Positions 23,855 to 36,771 of a DNA stretch of 64,000 nucleotides are shown piece by piece. The translations under genes and the position numbers were made by a program. The notes under the pieces were generated by a model that was not told the DNA's origin, searched no databases, and saw nothing but the letters and a program-made list of their open reading frames with translations. How positions within the stretch are numbered: the first letter of the stretch is position 1; each line of letters begins with the position of its first letter. The stretch is from Porpolomopsis calyptriformis. Taxonomy: Eukaryota; Basidiomycota; Agaricomycetes; Agaricales; Hygrophoraceae. The stretch covers positions 1,674,001-1,738,000 of the forward strand of contig OX621163.1 of the NCBI GenBank assembly GCA_951640195.1, written 5' to 3'.

Positions 23855-26800
23855 ATGTCCGTCTCTCAAGGCAACTCACCAGGCAACCCTGAAGATGGGG
23901 AAATGCGGCCCCGATCCGATGCTACAAGTCCCGAGGCCAAGGACACATCAGTCGTAATTGTTCATCCTTCCGAACCACCACGGCCCGCACAGCGATTGTG
24001 CAAGAATGGAAGCTACCAGTTTGGGTCTCCCTACTCGCGGTCAGCCTTATAGAAACTACCATTGCCAAACAGCTCGAGATGTATTAGACAATTGTGTATA
24101 AAATTCGATTTATTTGATTTCCCGATACGGCTGCGGCCACACCAGCTTTATGTAATTTCTGCATGACCACTGACGCGCTAAGACGAGAGCAAACCAGGGA
24201 TGAGCGGACGCGACGTTGGAAGACTGGCGAGCCTATGTCTATGACTACAGGGGGGGATTCAAACCACCGCTTTGGCAACTCCGAGTCCATCCAAGGTATG
24301 AAGGTTTCGGGCAGCTCCTCCCAGGACATCTCTGTTTCAGCGGAAACATCCAAGATGCTTTGGGATAAGCAATCTCGTCTATCCACTCCCTTCAACACCC
24401 CTGGGCTTGTTTCTCCTCGGTCTAGTTTGGTAGTCACCCGGTCCTCTTCTCCTTCTTCAACCAGCTCCTATTCCGATCTCGTTACCCCCGTGGTTTTGGG
24501 AGTATGTGCGATGGATGTAAAAGCCAGGTCCAAAGCCATGAGAGAGATTTTGACCAGGCTGGTAGAGAGAGCAAGAGGCCTAATCGAAGTAAAGGTGTTC
24601 GGAGACAAAGTCATTTTAGACGAAGGCGTGTCAATTCTCCCGTCTTTGCTTTACGTTGCTTATACGTATTAGATATCGCGAACTGGCCACGATGTCACGT
24701 CCTTATTTCTTTTTTCTCCACCGATTTCCCTCTCGACAAGGCAATTGCATACGTTAAGCTCCGAAATCCATTCTGCATAAACGATTTACCCCCACAAGCT
24801 CTGTTGTGGGATCGCCGCCTTGTTGGAGCTGTTCTTGATCATCTGAAAGTCCCAACTCCAAAACGTCTCGAAGTCTCGAGAGACGGTGGACCAAAAGTGG
24901 ACGAGGAGCTGAAGGAACTTATGAAGAACAAATTCGGTATTACATTTGGGGGTCTTCAATTGACACCGGAAGTCGTGGTCAGGGATGATGGCGATGCCAT
25001 CATAATCGACGGAAAAGTCCTCGAAAAGCCCTTCGTGGAGAAACCAGTCAGTGGCGAGGACCACAACGTGTATATCTATTTCCGCGGTGGCGGGGGTCGG
25101 CGATTATTCAGAAAGGTCAGCCTTTTACATCATTCGATGAACTTTACTGAACCTGCTATCTTTAGGTTGGCAATAAGTCCAGTGAACTCGACCCAACTTT
25201 AAGTCATCCTAGGACGGACGGGTCATATATCTATGAACAGTTCATAGAGGTCGATAATGCGGAGGACATCAAAGTATACACTGTTGGCAAAGAGTATACT
25301 CACGCAGAAAGTCGAAAATCTCCTGTAGTCGATGGACTAGTCAGAAGAAACACAGAAGGAAAAGAGCTCCGGTAGGAATAAATAGACCTTACTTCGCCAA
25401 CCACTCGAACTTATCACCTCTCTCAGGTATCCGACTACCCTGACTGACCAAGAGAAGATTTGGGCAAGCAAAATTTGTGATGGGTTTGGTCAAAGAGTGT
25501 GTGGGTTTGACCTGCTACGATGTGACAATGATTCAAGAAGTCAAGTCATTGACGTCAACGGCTGGAGCTTTGTGAAAGGCAATCAATCATACTACGGTAA
25601 GTTTTAATTCGTATGCTATCCATAAATCAGGATTCCTTTTTATTCCGTACGGTGCTCCGCGATTGATTATTCCCACCTTCTAGATAAGGCTGCTGAGATT
25701 CTCTCGTCCATCTGCATCCAAGTATCTTATTCCCGAGGTCCCCTCCCTCCACAACCGGAGGCGGCTTTCCTTGAGTCCCCGACTTGGATTTTAAAAGCCA
25801 ACGTCACGGTCTTTCGCCATGCTGATCGTACACCAAAGCAGAAACTAAAGTTTAATTTCCCGATCGGAGAACCTTGGATGCAGCCTTTTGTTGTGCTGCT
25901 AAACGGCGAAAAGGAGGAGATCGTCCTTCGCGGAAGGGAGCAGCTCAGTTTGATTTCTGAAGCCGTCCAGACAGCAATGGATCTCGGTGCAGTCGGAGAG
26001 GACCTCACGAAGCTAATACAGCTAACTGACGCCCTCTCCAGCAAGATCGAGCTCCCCGGAACCAAGGCGCAACTTAAACCAGTCTATTCTAAGCAGCAAG
26101 CTGGTGGACTCACCAAATTGACCTTGGTGTTCAAATGGGGTGGCGAGGTGAGATACTTCTACCACCCCGCTCCAGGCTATCCACCCAATTGTTTGTCAGT
26201 TCACCCACTCGGCAAGGTATCAATCCCGTGATTTGGGTGAAAATCTGAAGAAGGACATATCTATCATGAGTAAGGCATGTTTACTTTCATTCGTTGACAC
26301 TCTTATTTGGTACCCACAGACAGAGACGTTCTCAGGAATATCAGAGTAAGCACCTGACCTTTTTTGCAGCTTCTCTTTTATATATCTTGTTCTGCCTTCC
26401 GTTAGATATACACGTCATCAGAGCGGCGAGTGGTTGCCTCAGCCAAAATTTTCGCAGCCGCCCTTGTTGATCCGGGCCATACCGTGGGGTCATCCAACTC
26501 CGGTTCCGAATCCTCTGCAAGCGAGAGCAGCGGATCGATCAATGAAACTGCATCATTGACGTCTCCGGAGCATCCTTTTGTCACTTTTGAAGTCTGCAAA
26601 GTTCTCTTGGATGACTCGAATGCTGCAAAAGATCTCATGGATGACGTCAAAAAGCGACTGAAGATTTTGCTCCGACCTGGCGAGCCAGAGAAAAGACCTG
26701 AACTCACCTGGCCGAAGAGCATGAAAAAGGAACCGGTAGAGGTGGTCAAGGCTCGTGCAAGATTCTGCATGTTTCGATATAATGGACTGATTGTTCTATT

Positions 26801-27952
26801 TCTCTAGGAAGTCATCCAGTTGTTAAGCTCTTTCCGAGATATCATGAGGAAAAACTTCGAGACGATGGACGTAAAGAAGATTCAAGATCGTTGGTGATGT
26901 CCACTCGTTTACCCTCGCCGCGAGTCTCACTGATGTTTCTAACAGGTGCTGTGGCGACGAACCATTGCTATTCCGCGAGCGTTGGGAAAAGTTGTTTGAA
27001 AACTTCTGTGACGTCGAGCAGAAGAAATTTGATCCATCCAGAGTGTGTTTCCCTGTCACCATTTTGCGATTAAAATGTATTTGCTGATTCTTTCCCCAGG
27101 TCTCTGAACTTTACGACACAATCAAGTACTGTGCCCTACATCATCGTACATTTCTCTTTGCTATATTCGACGAGAAGGATGCCTCCCACGAGCGTAAATT
27201 ACATGAGCTGTATGGTCGAGCCAAGGCCCTTTTCGATCTTGTCGCACCACAAGAGTATGGGATCGAACCTGGCGAAAAGTGAGCTATGATTTCATAGTTG
27301 ATCGCGGTGTTGATTTAGGTATAGGGAGAAAATTGGTGTCCTTACATCACTCCCTCTTCTGCGCAAAGTTGTCGCGGATTTGGAAGCGGCTCGCAATAAC
27401 GAAGACAGCTCGTTGTCGCTTTATTTTACTAAAGAGAGCCATATCCACACTCTACTGAATCTGGTGTTGTTGTCCGGATTACCCATTGCGAACCGACGCA
27501 TCCCAGAGCTCGATTATGCAGTAAGTTCCAAGTCATTCTTCACCGCCATGCTGAAGTTAATCTATCATCCTTAAGTCGCATATCACGTGTGTTTTTCTCT
27601 ATGTATTGTGTGTACTTGCTGATTCTACATTGATATAGATTCGAGCTGTACGAACGTAGCCGTGGACGCGGGAACTCGGACAAAGAGTACTCAATCAAAC
27701 TCTCTTTGAGCGAGGGTGCACACTCCTCCAACGTCTTGGACTCAGCTTTGGACAGTCGACATGCCTTGAATGTTCAGCCACGGAGGTAAATACAACCGAC
27801 GAATGCTCTGCAACCAAACTAACTACTAGATCGCCCACAGAAAGCTTACGCACCACCTTCCCTACAGTCTGGTCATCGAGAAGCTGTCTAAACACTTTGG
27901 CAGATCAGATAAGGTCTGCCCACGTTCATTCCGTTGGAATCCTCGTGACTGA
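23855..27952 (+). CDS. VIP1: Inositol hexakisphosphate/diphosphoinositol kinase Vip1 (Asp1/PPIP5K)
   Basis: A two-domain enzyme that makes and removes 1-diphosphoinositol polyphosphates, signals for phosphate status and polarity. The N-terminal RimK/ATP-grasp kinase has [50 protein letters not shown] and [16 protein letters not shown], with [10 protein letters not shown] and [13 protein letters not shown] at its end. The C-terminal histidine-acid-phosphatase-like domain starts with [12 protein letters not shown], the RHxxRTP motif, and the last exon encodes [20 protein letters not shown]. The stop is at 27950-27952. The first ATG of a plausible N-terminal exon is 23855, but how it joins the next exon (open from about 24163) is not clear, so the first 100 residues are uncertain. 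Ser-rich low-complexity sequence precedes the kinase. Confidence 0.92.
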
Positions 27953-28164
27953 AATGCGACAAGACTGAAGCCTTAGAATCCACTCCTCTAGATGCTTTTG
28001 CAATACCCCCCCGTACATCTAGCAACAGCACCATCAGTGAAGATTTTTAACCACCTACATTACATAGCATATCCAATAGAGAGTATCGAGGGAGGAAGAG
28101 ACTCATTGTAGATCGGAGTAGTCATCAATTATGTTAGACCAGTAGCCTATATGCACCATATTTC

Positions 28165-29043
28165 TCATACATCCCATTCCTTTAAACCCAATTTCGACCT
28201 GAGAGCACTGAGTTGCCCCTGTTTGAGTTCACGAAAAGGCATTGCATGACGATTCATTAATGCCAAAGGCGGGTGGTCTCGGTCGAATACGGCAGAAGAA
28301 GATTGGGAAAGCTTGGATGACTGGGTAGCCAGGGTGGCAAATGACGAAGTCATGTTGTGGTATCTGCCACAAGCGAATTAGCTTATCTTGGAACCAAGAA
28401 GGTGAAAACGCGTACAATCTAAACATGCCATCAGCATCAAAGCAACCCTCGAGCAATCCAACTCACCGATAGGCTTCCTTGTTTATGCAGTCGGCCTCCT
28501 TTAGCTTATCAAGAGCGTGTTTCTTGAAAGCAGCTTTGACCCAGTGTAGCACATCGAATACATGGTGTTCCTTGGGTCTATGTATGGCTATCATGAACAG
28601 TCCACTCCCTGAAACGTGGTGTCTGACCTCCAGGGACGAAACCGAGGGGAGAGATTGAATACGCCGTTGTCCTGGGAGATCAAAGGATGGAAGACATTGC
28701 TGAGGAACTGCACAGTTGGCGGCCGTTCGGGATAGTTGGCTGCTCGTAAGTTGGTTAATAATAAGGAGCGGCCGGATTGAAGGTCGAAGGACAGACAGGG
28801 AAATGTTAGTCTAAACTTGAGTATTGCATCGGTGTAATAACCTGGTAAAATTTCTTGATTATTTTCTAGGGATAGGATAAGACCTCTCCGACCTTGATGG
28901 ACAAAGAAGACACCGTCCCAAATGAGCAGGTTCTCAACCGAAGGAACGATGTACATTCCAAGAGGACAGTGCCTGCTATGTCGCAGTGAAGCATACTCGA
29001 GCGAGACGGCAGTACGTGTAACTGGGCTTACGGCGTCTGACAT
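28165..29043 (-). CDS. FTS: Non-catalytic E2-like protein of the FTS/AKTIP type
   Basis: A ubiquitin-conjugating fold without an active site, matching FTS (AKTIP), which with Hook and FHIP links dynein to early endosomes. The UBC core reads from YASLRHSRHCPLGMYIVPS through GYYTDAILKFRLTFP and YPERPPTVQFLSNVFHPLIS to NGVFNLSPRFRPW. In active E2s the last stretch is HPN...GxICLDIL; here the Cys position reads Asn (VFNL). The helix after it (HVFDVLHWVKAAFKKHALD) is present. The end, LGLKEWDV, follows an intron near 28330-28380 that removes the stop-free overlap between two frames. The start at 29043 is the first ATG; the stop of the AIR2 gene is only 43 bases upstream. The family call is good; the link to Hook is from family knowledge. 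Confidence 0.78.
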
Positions 29044-29086
29044 GATCGAGGAAGATGATGGCAAGTCACGTTACGCTACGGTAATA

Positions 29087-30950
29087 TCATGATCGGGAAT
29101 AGCCTCCTCTATAACGTGGACCTCGCCGTTCTCGTTCCTCCCTATCCCTATCCCGCTCCTTCCTGCCCCGAGCACTGCCTTCAGGACTACGGTGGCGAGA
29201 GTGCTTTTTCTTCGATTTACCATGCCTACCGCCAGACACCCCCGAGTGACCTTCAATTCGCTCACCCAAGTGCGGAAGATCCCCAAGTCGATCCAGAAGG
29301 CTGCCCTTGGGTTTCTCAAATGATCGGCTCGCCCCTTGTACCGACGACCCAAAGCTCAGCTTTTTGCCGCTCGATGACGTTGTTTTACCATCTCGACCAC
29401 GTTCGGTATTTCGCGCTTCAAATCTACCGTTGCGCCCTGCATTATCAAACCAGCTGTCATCCTCGTCCGCATCTCGCTCCCTCGCCCTCCTTTCCATCTT
29501 CGCTTTGTCTTTCCTCCTCCCCTGCTTTCCTACGTTAGCGGGAACTTCCATGTCCGAATCATCTGGAAGATGGTTTTCCTGTTCCCGGCCACCGCGGCCT
29601 CGTTTGCGGGAAGTGAAGGTGGCAGTTGCCACATCCGAGAATGGTCCCGTCATCGTGTTGTGTACGCTGAATGCAGACGGTTCTTCAGGCACATAATGAG
29701 GGCGAGGAATTTCATTGCAATTCTGAAGTTGCATCGTCATCGTTGATACAAAACTCGGGGATTCAATGGTGTGAACTTACGTCACCCCAGTGTCCAGAGT
29801 TGCCACAATTGTAGCACCACTCATCATCGGCTATGTAACCCTCCCCTCCATCCCCGAGGTTTAGAGTGTATTTGTTTTGTCTTTGACTGATAACGATTAA
29901 CCGTTCATCGTCCGTGTGATAATCGTACAGTCGCCACAAAGTGGGACACTCCTAATCCACACAATAAATTTGGGTTTCTTAATAGCGACGATTACGAACT
30001 TTGGTTTGGTGGACGATAGACCCGCATCTATCGCAATCATAATGTTTGCCGTATGTCGAGTATCGATTGGGACAGGTCTGCTCAGCGGGTTTTGAGGGAC
30101 ACAGAAATCAATGCTGAAGTTTACGTACCTTGCTGATGTGTCCTTTCAATCCACAGTTGAAGCACGTCTTGATAATCGGACAACCTCGGGTCGAGTGCTC
30201 GTCGCGTGCCCCGCAGGTTAAGCACTGTTAACCAGAGAGACTGACGTCAGAAAGAGAGCGAACTGGTCGATGGAGAAACGCGAACGATTTGAACGCGACA
30301 GTCTGATGTCCTGTGTTCACCTTCCGCACCACAGTTTTTGCAAACGAATTTCAACGGTTTGCCATCCATCAAATCCTGGTCAAAGTATCGCACTAGTTCA
30401 TTGGCCTTTAGCAAGTCAGCGAGAGAAAACAAAGGAAGCGGAAGAAACTCGCCCTCGTGTCATCGTAGTCAAGGTATTCGATATAATCTGGTTCCCCGTC
30501 GGGTTCTGGGGATCGCACAATCCGGACAGGCACTCTTCCTTCTTTGGGGCCAGCAACCAAGACATGAGCGGGCAATAACAGCGTGGTCTCTTGTTCGAGC
30601 TCCGGGGGGTTTTGTTGGTCAACTGTGGGTACAAGAGACGTTGGTACTGGTGCAGGAGTTAGATCAACGAAAAATAGATCTGATTCTTCAGCTGGCGCAA
30701 GCGGGGACACGGAATTGCCTGACACAGGCTTAGATTTCTTTCTCTTGCTCCGCCATTTTCCTGTTGGGTGATTGCGGGAGGTATTGGCCGGGGAGTGAGT
30801 GGGGTTTTCATCATCGTCGTCGTCGTCGAGGACAATGATTTCTGGAGGGGGCGTGGTGAGGTCTATGATTTCGGGTGGCTTGGTTTGAGGGAGCATTTCA
30901 AGCGAGCGGGACGAGAAATGAAGACCGCGACTCATGCATCTTGCCACCAT
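29087..30950 (-). CDS. AIR2: Zinc-knuckle RNA-binding protein (Air1/Air2 of the TRAMP complex)
   Basis: Air proteins carry RNA to the Trf4/5 poly(A) polymerase and Mtr4 for nuclear exosome decay. A spliced series of CCHC knuckles is visible: FVCKNCGAEGEHRT-C, LTCGARDEHSTRGCP, TCFNCGLKGHISKTCP, YDCDRCGSIVHQTKECP and EWCYNCGNSGHWGDNC. Five knuckles in this order is the Air arrangement. The N-terminus is acidic (PEIIVLDDDDDD, with a PEIIDLTTPP SIM-like segment). The C-terminus is a long basic tail rich in Arg/Lys/Asp/Ser ending RYRGGYSRS at 29087. Three ATGs could start the protein: 30950, 30935 or 30896. The first two overlap the start of the divergent RTP1 gene. Confidence 0.85.
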
Positions 30951-33900
30951 CCTCAAAGCTGGCTCCCGCTTGGTCGATTCCACCTCATCCAATTCAGCTC
31001 CTGATCTAAAGGCTGTTTTGCTGTCCAGACTGGCTGAATGCAATAGATGTCTTGGTCGTGCTGAACCCATTCAGGAATCTATCACTTTGGAAGAAGCCCA
31101 GTTGGAAACTGCTCAATGTGCCCTTTACATCGTTGAACAGGTGCAGAATATTTTGGCTGCAGACAGTAACGATACAAGCCGTGGATTTGAGCAAGCTCCA
31201 GCCATTGGCACACGCGATCTGGCTCAGCTTCGCACTCTGCTACAGATAGTCTTTAAGTGGGGTATTGATATCCTTCTCCCTCGTGTTGCATCTGCTTGGC
31301 CAAGTAAACCAGTTTCCTCGCAACCAATACAGCCCGCCAAAGTTACCACGATCTCCTCGACCCCGGAAGATTACATCCGTTTATCGTCTCTAACGTCTCG
31401 GCTAATACGCCTTCTATTTCCTGGAGATAAACAGGTTACTCCACCCAAGACATTGCTTACCACGGCGATTGTGGATCGTCACTTAGCTGATCTTTTGAAT
31501 CCATGCATATCTCTTGGGTGGCTACCAAAGTCTATGGCCTCTGAATCAACGCCAATTTTGGAGGAAGTTCGGCAATTGGTGATTCATCTCCTATCCATGT
31601 GTGTATTCCGAATTCTGTCGATCAGTCCATAAGATATGATTGATAATAAACAAGTCTTTCCCCTTCCCAAACCATCTCTGCCTTAGGTTCCATCCTCTCA
31701 AATAAGCGTCCTCTCGCACTTCATACCCATCGATCATGTGCATCCTTCCTTACACGACAGCTTTTGCGTCCTGACGGTATTCGAGGTCTTTGCGACGCGT
31801 TTTTCGGTGACGAAGATACTGCTGATGCACCACTCGAAAAGCTCGAGCGTGCCTCCCAGATTCTGAGTACTGTACCCGCTGCCATGAAGCCTGAGGTCTG
31901 GCTTTTGCTCTCTGATTCCTCTCACCCCTGCTTGATATATTTACTAGGAGTATTTTGGTATGGTTAGTCCCCGAATTGTCACATTGCTTGCGGGGGTTGC
32001 GCCTCCTTCCCATAAACGGGCAGTGGCTTTTGCGTTGTCCCGTATGCTGGCTCCTGCTTCTAGTTTCACACATAGGAAACTAGTGTCTACGATCATTCTT
32101 CCCATCCTTCACAAACCATTCCTCGAATTGCCATTTGATCCTGCCAATAATCTCCTGCCACATGATTCCGACCATCTTTCATCCTCCGTTCCCTCTGATA
32201 CAACGTATCCATCGCCCAGGCAAACTCTTTCCACCTTAATGACGATTTTGATTAACACAGACCCAGCACCACTTCTCATATCAACCTTGCTGTCCCCCAT
32301 ATTGTCACCTTTGTATGCCATTCTATTTGATCTTGATAGGCTAAAGACGTCGGATCCGGAGCTGAAGGAATCTTTGAGGGGGATTTTGACAACTTGGGGG
32401 CGAGTCGTCGGTTCACAAGAGGTCGTCAGTGTCGCATGGACCATCCTGGACAACGAGGGTGGAGAGTGGGAAATAGTCGGGGAGGGAGAGTTGAAGAGAC
32501 ACGTCAGGTGGGTGGTGCCATTGGGCCACATGTTGAGAAGAGTCAAACATCCATGATTAGAGACCAATCGCTCCTCCCTCTATCCTTCCTCACCCCCGAA
32601 GATCTCCACCGGGCAGAAACAACGGAAGGCGGAGACTTCGATCTCAACTTACTCAACCTTCGTCCAGATCCTATCCATTTTGTGCGATTTATTACATCGT
32701 TTGATCGCCCAGACATATATTCCGACATGTTTGTCAGACTACTGGAAGCTTACCGAGAGACAAAAACCCAATCAAATGCTGATCCTTTACGGTCAGTCCG
32801 TTTGTCTTCTTGGAATACCGAGCAATGATCCCTATGTCCCTTAGGGCCCTTTTGTATTTGCAACTTGTTATACAAATGCAGACCCAACTCATGGAGAAAA
32901 ATGAATCATCCAGTATACTTCGCAAGCCAGAACATATTCTCTTGTTCGTGAAACATGTGCTTCAATCTGCTGTTGCTGCTCCGCCAGATCCGAAGCCGCC
33001 TCCCCGAAGCAAGGCGGGGAACGTCTTGAGGATCGAAGACCTGCGTATACTTCCAGAAGAGGACCAACACTCCTTTGGAGATGACAGTGACGATGAATCT
33101 AGTGCAACGGTGACATCTGACGATCACGTCATGGCCGAGACAGCTATTAGCCTATTATTATCTGTACTCGAAGGTTCGTCCCTTCCGTTTCACGCTGCTT
33201 CGCGTTGCGTCGATTTAAATTGTCTGTATAAGCGCATGGGTCCCTCTCTGCGGACACAACACCAGTTCTCGGTGATATATTTGATCTGTTGGGCCCAGTA
33301 GCAAGCAACATCTCACACCCAGCTCGAATGGTCGCTCGGGAAGCTCGAATGACAATCACTGCCCGGTTGGCTTCGACGTCCACCCCGCGAAAGGTTTTAT
33401 CGAGCCAGGGAGATGCCCAAGAAACATACCAGAAAGCACTGAGGCTTCTGCAAGATCCCATCCTTCCTGTCCGGGCCCACGGTCTCCTTCTACTCAGACA
33501 AGTCATTACCTCCCCATCAGAAACATTGGAAGCAAAGCGAAGTCTCGTCCCGGCGATTCTCTCCGTATTTCTCCAATGCATCCAGGACGATGATTCATAC
33601 ATGTTCCTTAATGCTGTACAAGGCCTCGCCGCCTTGGTCGACAAATTCGGAAAAGATGTACTCAAGTCCCTCATCGACGTCTATGCACGGGGACTAAATG
33701 GTTCAAGCGTTGTTGACTTCACACAACACGAAGTTGATGTAAGACTTCGTGTTGGAGAAGCTTTAGGGCAAATCATCAGACGATGTGGACAAACTTTGGG
33801 AATTCACGGTAAGTTCTTGTCACCGTTGTGTGCGTTAACTGAGGTAGTGATTCATGAAGTTCATCTACTGGTACCATCTCTATTCAATATCATCAAATCC

Positions 33901-34332
33901 CCTAGTATCCCAACAACCCTGCGTTCGTCGTCCCTATCGCTTTTAGCTGAATGTGAAAACACGAGCTCTCTATCGCTCTTGCCTTATTCCGGCGACCTTT
34001 TCGAAGCCACGATCGACTTACTACAAGTCGAAACAGTTTCTGGGCACCGAGAGAAAACCTCGAGCGAGGGAACATCAACTGAGCCTACGTCGACCAACTC
34101 GAAGCTTCCACCTTTACGGCGGGCAGCTCTCCACTTTCTCATGCGGATCATCCAACAGGCCACTGCTCGTGTTTACGACTCAGGTTTCAATGGGCTAGCT
34201 TTCGGGATGAAAAGAGCTCATACCACCATAGCGTATGTGGCTTCGACAGACGAAGATCCTGTCGTTCGCATTATGGCACGCGAAGCATCGGAAGCACTCA
34301 AGGATTTGGGTCGGGCGATCTTAGGTGTTTGA
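30934..34332 (+). CDS. RTP1: Rtp1/TANGO6 (TMCO7) HEAT-repeat protein, RNA polymerase II assembly/import factor
   Basis: A large alpha-helical repeat protein. Yeast Rtp1 helps assembly and nuclear import of RNA polymerase II; TANGO6 is the animal form. The first ATG of the frame is 30934 (MHLATILKAGSRLVDS). The diagnostic C-terminal domains are clear in the last exons: LRLLQDPILPVRAHGLLLLR followed by DDDSYMFLNAVQGLAALVDKFG, then VRLRVGEALGQIIRRCG, and finally LRRAALHFLMRIIQQATARV with DEDPVVRIMAREASEALKDLG before the stop at 34330. The N-terminal half is helical and less conserved. Introns are short. The 3' end converges with TRAPPC2L, 227 bases away. Confidence 0.82.
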
Positions 34333-34559
34333 AACGTTTCCTTGTGGGATGCGAACAAAAAATGGGCCAAACATGTTCGTAAGGACCAAAAACAATTAAT
34401 GTTGACTCCGTATCTGTCTCGGTTGCGGCGATCTCTGAACAACTGAGTCAATTGAAAGTATCGTTCCTCTCGGTTCGTGTGATTCTGCTGATCGCGACTC
34501 GTGAAAGTGGCGGAAGCCATGAGTCTGCGACTGCAGGAAGAACCAACAAAAGGGATGGA

Positions 34560-35160
34560 CTATGATGGAGGGGAGGTAGTCGGAGCATTGCTAACTGCTC
34601 TACTGATCTCGTCCACCTTCTTCCTAAATCGCTTCCATTTGGGGTCGCCGACAAGAAGATATGGGTAATTGTCACTGGTTGTGTCTGAGGGTGCGTCCAA
34701 CTGCAAGAAAGGGTTTGAGATAGCAGAGTAATAGGCCATGTGTAACGCTTTGAAGATCTAATCAGAAAACCTGGTCAGTGGACAATCGTTTGGTTGCTGA
34801 ACGAGGAGACGGACCACGGTGATTTCAGCATCTCGCACAACGGTATCGGACAAGGCCATGGCGAGAACGATTTTTACTTTGAGGGGTGTTATATAGCCAT
34901 AGACGGCAACGTCTTCCATCGCATATAACAGACCTAGATAGCATTCGGTCGACTTTGAGGCTGAGTGTACTGCAATCAACAGGTCAAGTTCTGTGTTGCG
35001 ATAACATTCCATCCTCACCCCGTTCTTCAATCACATCCAAGCTCGTGTGGGCAATGTAATGATATTTTAGTTCGTCTTGTTTTTGATATGTGCGGATGAG
35101 GATAGCATGATTTTGTGGAGAAATAAAGGCGACGGCGTTCAAACGAAGTTGGGGTGGCAT
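34560..35160 (-). CDS. TCA17: TRAPP complex subunit 2-like (Tca17/TRAPPC2L)
   Basis: A small longin-fold subunit that helps assemble TRAPP, the exchange factor for Ypt1/Rab1-family GTPases at the Golgi. Exon 1 encodes LNAVAFISPQNHAILIRTY and YHYIAHTSLDVIEER. The next exon reads CYLGLLYAMEDVAVYGYITP and KVKIVLAMALSDTVVRDAEI. The last exon, found by splicing out the frame near 34757, reads IFKALHMAYYSAISNPF and KWKRFRKKVDEISRAV, ending at the stop 34560-34562. The YAMEDVAVYGYITPLKVKIV block is typical of TRAPPC2L and separates it from TRAPPC2/Trs20. Confidence 0.9.
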
Positions 35161-35303
35161 GATCTTATCAGGCAGTGGTGTTTGGGGGCCAGACCGGCAC
35201 AGTACTGAAGAGCACCTCACATCGAGCGCCCCAAGCGTAATTATATAGTGAACGATAGAACAATATAATTTTTGTTACATCCCCGAGCATGCTCAAAGGT
35301 TGG

Positions 35304-36638
35304 TCAACAATGGATCGACAGCCTGTACTGGGCACTCAGCTAGGCCAAGAACGTATACAAAAGAGACTTGTCCTGACCTTCTTTGCCATTTCATATATCC
35401 TTCTCTGGCCCGCGAACAGAATCGCCGCCGTCAAAACGCTTTGAACCAGCTTGCTGCCGATGCCCTTATACAGCCCCCCGACACCCTCTTCCATGATAAT
35501 AGTCAAAAAACCATCCAAAGAGGACTTGTATTTCATGGCGTTAACATGCCCGGCTTGCAATCTGCTTTTCACGACACTAAGGGCAGACATTCATCAGAAA
35601 AAAATCATTGCAAAAACAAAAAAAAAAGAACATCGAGGACAACCACATACATGTAGGGGTAAGTCAAAGATGTCGCGACTACAGGGTGTATCAGAAAAAA
35701 AGAGTGCGGGACGAGAGCGGGGGGATCCGCTTACCCAGCTTAGACAAAGCTCCGAGGAAGAAAAAGTCCCAATCAGACAGCACGGCAGCGGCGGTGGCAA
35801 GACCTGCAGCCCTCAACCGTGTTGTCTTCCTCGCAATCAAAAAGTTTTTCAATTGCTCGAATACGGTGTACTGCAGCACGGGGTTGATGACAAGGACTAG
35901 TGCTGGGCCAATGCCACGCCAGAAGGCGCCGGCGCCATCGCTTTCAAGAATACTTTGAATAGTCTCCACGAAACTGAGCTTCTTGAGGACGCCCTTCGCG
36001 TTTGGAAGCGAGTCTTGGTCAAGCGTGCGGACCGCTTGGGAGGTTTGGATGACCCATATAGGGTTGCTGATGATTGTAGTTGCCGAGCCTGTGTTTATGA
36101 GTTCATTTCTGTTTACTTGCGGTGAATTCAGCCGCTCACCAGCAATGAGACCGATCAGAATAGATTCGGCTGTGCTCAATGCTTTGGCTCCTTCTCTGGC
36201 ACGGAGAATGACAGCTCTGGAGCGTTCATAAAAGTAGTAATACACCCTAGTGTGTGAGAATGAATTGTGGTCTGGTTGGCAGGACGAACGAGGACCGTAC
36301 GCACCCGTTCGTAACAGCAATACCCAGTAAACTTGAATCAAGACCACTGTACAAGCCGAGGACACCTTCTCGTCTGATAATATCCACTACGGCCTGGTAC
36401 ACGGACTAGACTCGCAGACTTTGCTTCTTGGTGGAGAAATGGATGTCTCTGGACGGAAACTTACCTTTGGTGCCCTCTTTGTCTCAACTGCCGCTCGCGT
36501 GGACAAAAAAATTAGGGGGCTGATTTGAATTTAGTTAGTCAATGCTCTCTGCCTAAAACGGTAATCTTACTAGGTTGCACCCATCGCAACAATTCCCCCT
36601 GCTGCCCCAGCTACGGAATGGATGACGAAATCACTCAT
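35304..36638 (-). CDS. ANT1: Peroxisomal adenine nucleotide carrier (Ant1/PMP34, SLC25A17 type)
   Basis: A six-helix SLC25 carrier that swaps ATP for AMP across the peroxisomal membrane, feeding ATP to acyl-CoA synthetases inside. The first repeat is split by an intron: VAGAAGGIVAMGAT-YPLIFLSTRAAVETKR, a PxxxxxxR variant of the carrier signature. The second repeat has SNPIWVIQTSQAVRT and a long GVLKKLSFVETIQSILESDG. The third has VVKSRLQAG, MEEGVGGLYKGIGSKLVQSV and AGQRRIYEMAKK. The SNPIWVIQT form and the FYERSRAVILRA helix fit the PMP47/PMP34 branch rather than mitochondrial carriers. The start is at 36638 and the rebuilt end is LSAQYRLSIHC at 35304. Confidence 0.82.
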
Positions 36639-36771
36639 GACAGTGTTGACGTTGACGGTCGAGGAGGAAGCGCAGAAAAACGGCAAAAAAAAAAAAAAAG
36701 TGCGGGATTGGCTTAGGCGTGGACGGAATCACATGCATATAAATTCCGTGTCTGAATACAGTTCATTAGTT

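Noticed and set aside
29089..29696. Plus-strand frames of 149 and 129 codons
   Set aside because: They lie opposite the Arg-rich tail of AIR2, whose zinc knuckles fix the coding strand as minus.
31750..32073. Minus-strand frame of 107 codons rich in Arg/Lys
   Set aside because: It is opposite RTP1 helical-repeat exons and has no motif.
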